From assembly GCA_021773815.1 (NCBI GenBank), contig JAJFJS010000134.1, positions 1-52,354 of the forward strand: a stretch of DNA of 52,354 nt, read 5' to 3'. Position numbers and translations under genes: made by a program. Below the pieces are notes generated by a model. The model had not been told where the DNA came from. It saw nothing but the letters and a program-made list of their open reading frames with translations, and searched no databases. The stretch is from Gammaproteobacteria bacterium (GTDB taxonomy: Bacteria; Pseudomonadota; Gammaproteobacteria; Steroidobacterales; GCA-2729495). Position 1 is the stretch's first letter. Every line of letters starts with the position of its first letter. Shown one piece after another: positions 51,152 to 52,354 of the stretch.

Positions 51152-51798
51152 ACGCCACGACACACACGATTCAGGATGAATGGCTGCTGTCGTATGCGGC
51201 CGGCAGCCTGACGCCCGGCCGCTCCCTGCTGGTGGCCTCGCACGCCTCCTATCACAAGCAGATGCAGGCGAAGGTCGCCGATGCCGAACAAATCGGCGGC
51301 ACGCTGCTCGAGCAAGCCGCGCCGGCTGCGGTCGATGCGGCGGTGCTGGAACGGTTACTGGAGCGGCTCGACAATGCGCCGACGCCCGTCGCCGAGCCAA
51401 AACCGCCGGCGCGCGGTATATTTCCACCGGCGCTTGCCGAACAGATCGGCACGGATATCGATGCGCTGAAATGGCGCTGGATGGGGCCGGGCATGCGCTA
51501 CCTGCGGCTGTGGAACGGCCCCGAGGATGAGCGGGTCTGGCTGTTGCGCGCCCGCGGCGGAGCCGAGATGCCTGAGCACGGCCATAACGGTGATGAATGG
51601 ACGCTGATTCTCAAGGGTAGTTATCGCACGCAATTTGGCCACTACCGCGTCGGTGACCTGGACATGTCCGATGAGGATATCGTGCATCAGCCCGTGATTG
51701 ACGACGAGGACGAATGCATTTGCCTGGTCGTGACCCATGGCCCGATCCGAATGAAGACCCTGCTGGCGCGTGCCGCGCAGCCCTTTATCGGCCTCTGA
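51148..51798 (+). CDS. chrR: ChrR-type anti-sigma factor with altered zinc ligands
   Basis: The 216-residue protein has the N-terminal anti-sigma helix bundle and a C-terminal cupin. In Rhodobacter ChrR, H6, H31, C35 and C38 bind zinc. Here H6 and H32 remain, but the two cysteines correspond to H36 and M39 (SHASYHKQM). The cupin ligands are intact: H144, H146, E150 (PEHGHNGDEW) and H180, plus C190/C192. The protein should bind RpoE and release it on singlet oxygen or peroxide. GTG overlaps the rpoE stop. The zinc-site change is read directly from sequence; its effect is inferred. Confidence 0.88.
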   Translation: MNATTHTIQDEWLLSYAAGSLTPGRSLLVASHASYHKQMQAKVADAEQIGGTLLEQAAPAAVDAAVLERLLERLDNAPTPVAEPKPPARGIFPPALAEQIGTDIDALKWRWMGPGMRYLRLWNGPEDERVWLLRARGGAEMPEHGHNGDEWTLILKGSYRTQFGHYRVGDLDMSDEDIVHQPVIDDEDECICLVVTHGPIRMKTLLARAAQPFIGL

Positions 51799-51827
51799 AT
51801 CGGCGGAAAGGCGTCGGAAATTGGTGT

Positions 51828-52092
51828 CCGGAAATTGGTGTCTGACCACTGCTGTCCCATCAAGTCACCGGTGTTTGACCTGGATCAGAGCTGGAATCGT
51901 TCATGCGTAAAGATCGCGCACGGGCCGACATGACGGAGCGGCACCTTTCCGAGACACGCCGTGAACACGTCCGTGTGGGCTTGGGGCCCGCGTCCCTGCG
52001 GGCCACTGTCTCGGAAAGGTGCCGCTCCGTCATGCCGGCCTGACAGGATGTGCAAGGTTGTGGGACAGCAGTGGTCTGACACCAATTTCCGG
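51828..52092. repeat. Nested palindromic element, MITE-like (265 bp)
   Basis: The outer arms 51828-51859 and 52061-52092 are 32-bp inverted repeats with one mismatch (ends CCGGAAATTGG and CCAATTTCCGG). The inner arms 51925-51956 and 52007-52038 are 32-bp inverted repeats with one mismatch around TGACGGAGCGGCACCTTTCC. The remaining sequence has no coding frame of note. The outer end carries the same GGTGTCTGAC repeat as near 23.4 kb. It may be a non-autonomous element or a structured RNA locus. Confidence 0.8.
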
Positions 52093-52184
52093 AATTAAGG
52101 GGACAGTTTACTTATCTCCAGAACCAACCGGTTGAAACTCGGCTTTTAAGGCTGAGGAGATAAGTAAACTGTCCCCTTAATTCC
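52091..52184. repeat. Inverted pair of the GGAATTAAGGGGACAGTTT repeat
   Basis: A perfect 29-bp inverted repeat: 52091-52119 (GGAATTAAGGGGACAGTTTA onward) and its reverse complement at 52156-52184, with a 36-bp loop containing AACCGGTT. An extra CCTTAATTCC copy follows at 52185-52194. The left arm shares its first two bases with the end of the neighbouring palindromic element, so the two were probably inserted one into the edge of the other. Confidence 0.85.
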
Positions 52185-52198
52185 CCTTAATTCCTGAG

Positions 52199-52354
52199 CT
52201 ACGGGGCCGCGGCCACCTCGGGTGCCGGTTCGGCGGCCGGCCGGCCGGCATCGAGAAACGCACGGACATCGCGGCCCGTTTCTGCACCGGCTTCCTGCAC
52301 GGCCATGTGCCCGACGCCCGGATAGGAGATGAACGTCAGCGATTCGACATTCTC
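52199..52354 (-). CDS. 3' end of an alpha/beta hydrolase (cut by window edge)
   Basis: The visible 51 residues read as the end of an alpha/beta hydrolase: LTFISYPGVGHMAVQEAG supplies the GH with the likely catalytic His, then a helix GRDVRAFLDAG and an Ala/Pro/Glu-rich tail before the stop (52199-52201). The nucleophile and acid lie beyond the edge. It is transcribed toward the repeat island. Confidence 0.7.
   Translation of the reverse strand, partial: ENVESLTFISYPGVGHMAVQEAGAETGRDVRAFLDAGRPAAEPAPEVAAAP

Noticed and set aside
1-52354. tRNA, rRNA or CRISPR loci
   Set aside because: No T-loop/acceptor patterns, rRNA cores or regularly spaced repeat arrays were found by reading either strand; a covariance-model scan would be needed to exclude them fully.

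Overview
This is a GC-rich window from a bacterial chromosome. Gene content points to a facultatively anaerobic, nitrate-respiring gammaproteobacterium: NarGHJI, MoaA, NnrS, a RpoE/ChrR stress regulon, cytochrome b561 with YceI, and prfC. The lineage is inferred from gene families and coding style (frequent GTG/TTG starts, ATGA overlaps); no rRNA, tRNA or marker phylogeny is available here. Almost every gene can be assigned to a family. Three zones carry mobile or degenerate DNA.

Layout. (1) 0-9.4 kb is accessory: a DUF692/DUF2063 (BufB/BufC-like) pair inside long imperfect inverted repeats; a ferredoxin-dependent bilin reductase homologue divergent from a phytanoyl-CoA dioxygenase-like gene; debris of an IS91-type transposase and of the Fpg/MutM zinc finger around a small membrane-anchored protein; then a methyltransferase, an ABM-fold protein, an NmrA-like protein and a Rieske oxygenase. 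(2) 9.6-23.3 kb is a colinear nitrate-respiration block: diheme cytochrome c, narG, narH, narJ, narI, two NarK transporters, moaA and an outer-membrane porin, closed by a strong terminator. (3) 23.3-33.4 kb is a mixed stretch: an exported short-chain dehydrogenase, glutathione transferase, a Cys-type deiodinase-like protein, radical SAM, NnrS, flavodoxin-like reductase, FmdB, a dicarboxylate symporter and a rhomboid protease. (4) 33.5-44.8 kb holds a promoter, structured leader and terminator ahead of a 33-residue membrane peptide, a DUF3365 cytochrome, a degenerate subtilase-like protein, prfC, b561/YceI modules, several small membrane proteins, a G-rich minisatellite and a Tat-exported DUF1838 protein. 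(5) 44.8-51.8 kb is the RpoE/ChrR-linked membrane-lipid cluster: DUF2878, SDR, DUF3833 lipoprotein, cyclopropane synthase, DUF1365, FAD oxidoreductase, then the divergent sigma/anti-sigma pair. (6) 51.8-52.2 kb is a nested palindromic repeat island before the 3' end of an alpha/beta hydrolase.

How the genes work together. The nar block supplies the enzyme, its chaperone, substrate/product exchange, a cofactor-synthesis enzyme and possibly outer-membrane entry, with NnrS a few kb on for nitric-oxide stress. The RpoE/ChrR pair and the lipid operon are transcribed divergently from two motifs that both read TGATCC-N18-TAT, which explains how a photo-oxidative-stress sigma factor would drive lipid modification. 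The most unusual items are the ChrR with altered N-terminal zinc ligands, the attenuator-like leader ahead of a tiny membrane peptide, the bilin reductase homologue in a non-photosynthetic context, the periplasmic insertion in NarK1, and the repeat-bounded BufB/BufC pair with no visible precursor peptide.
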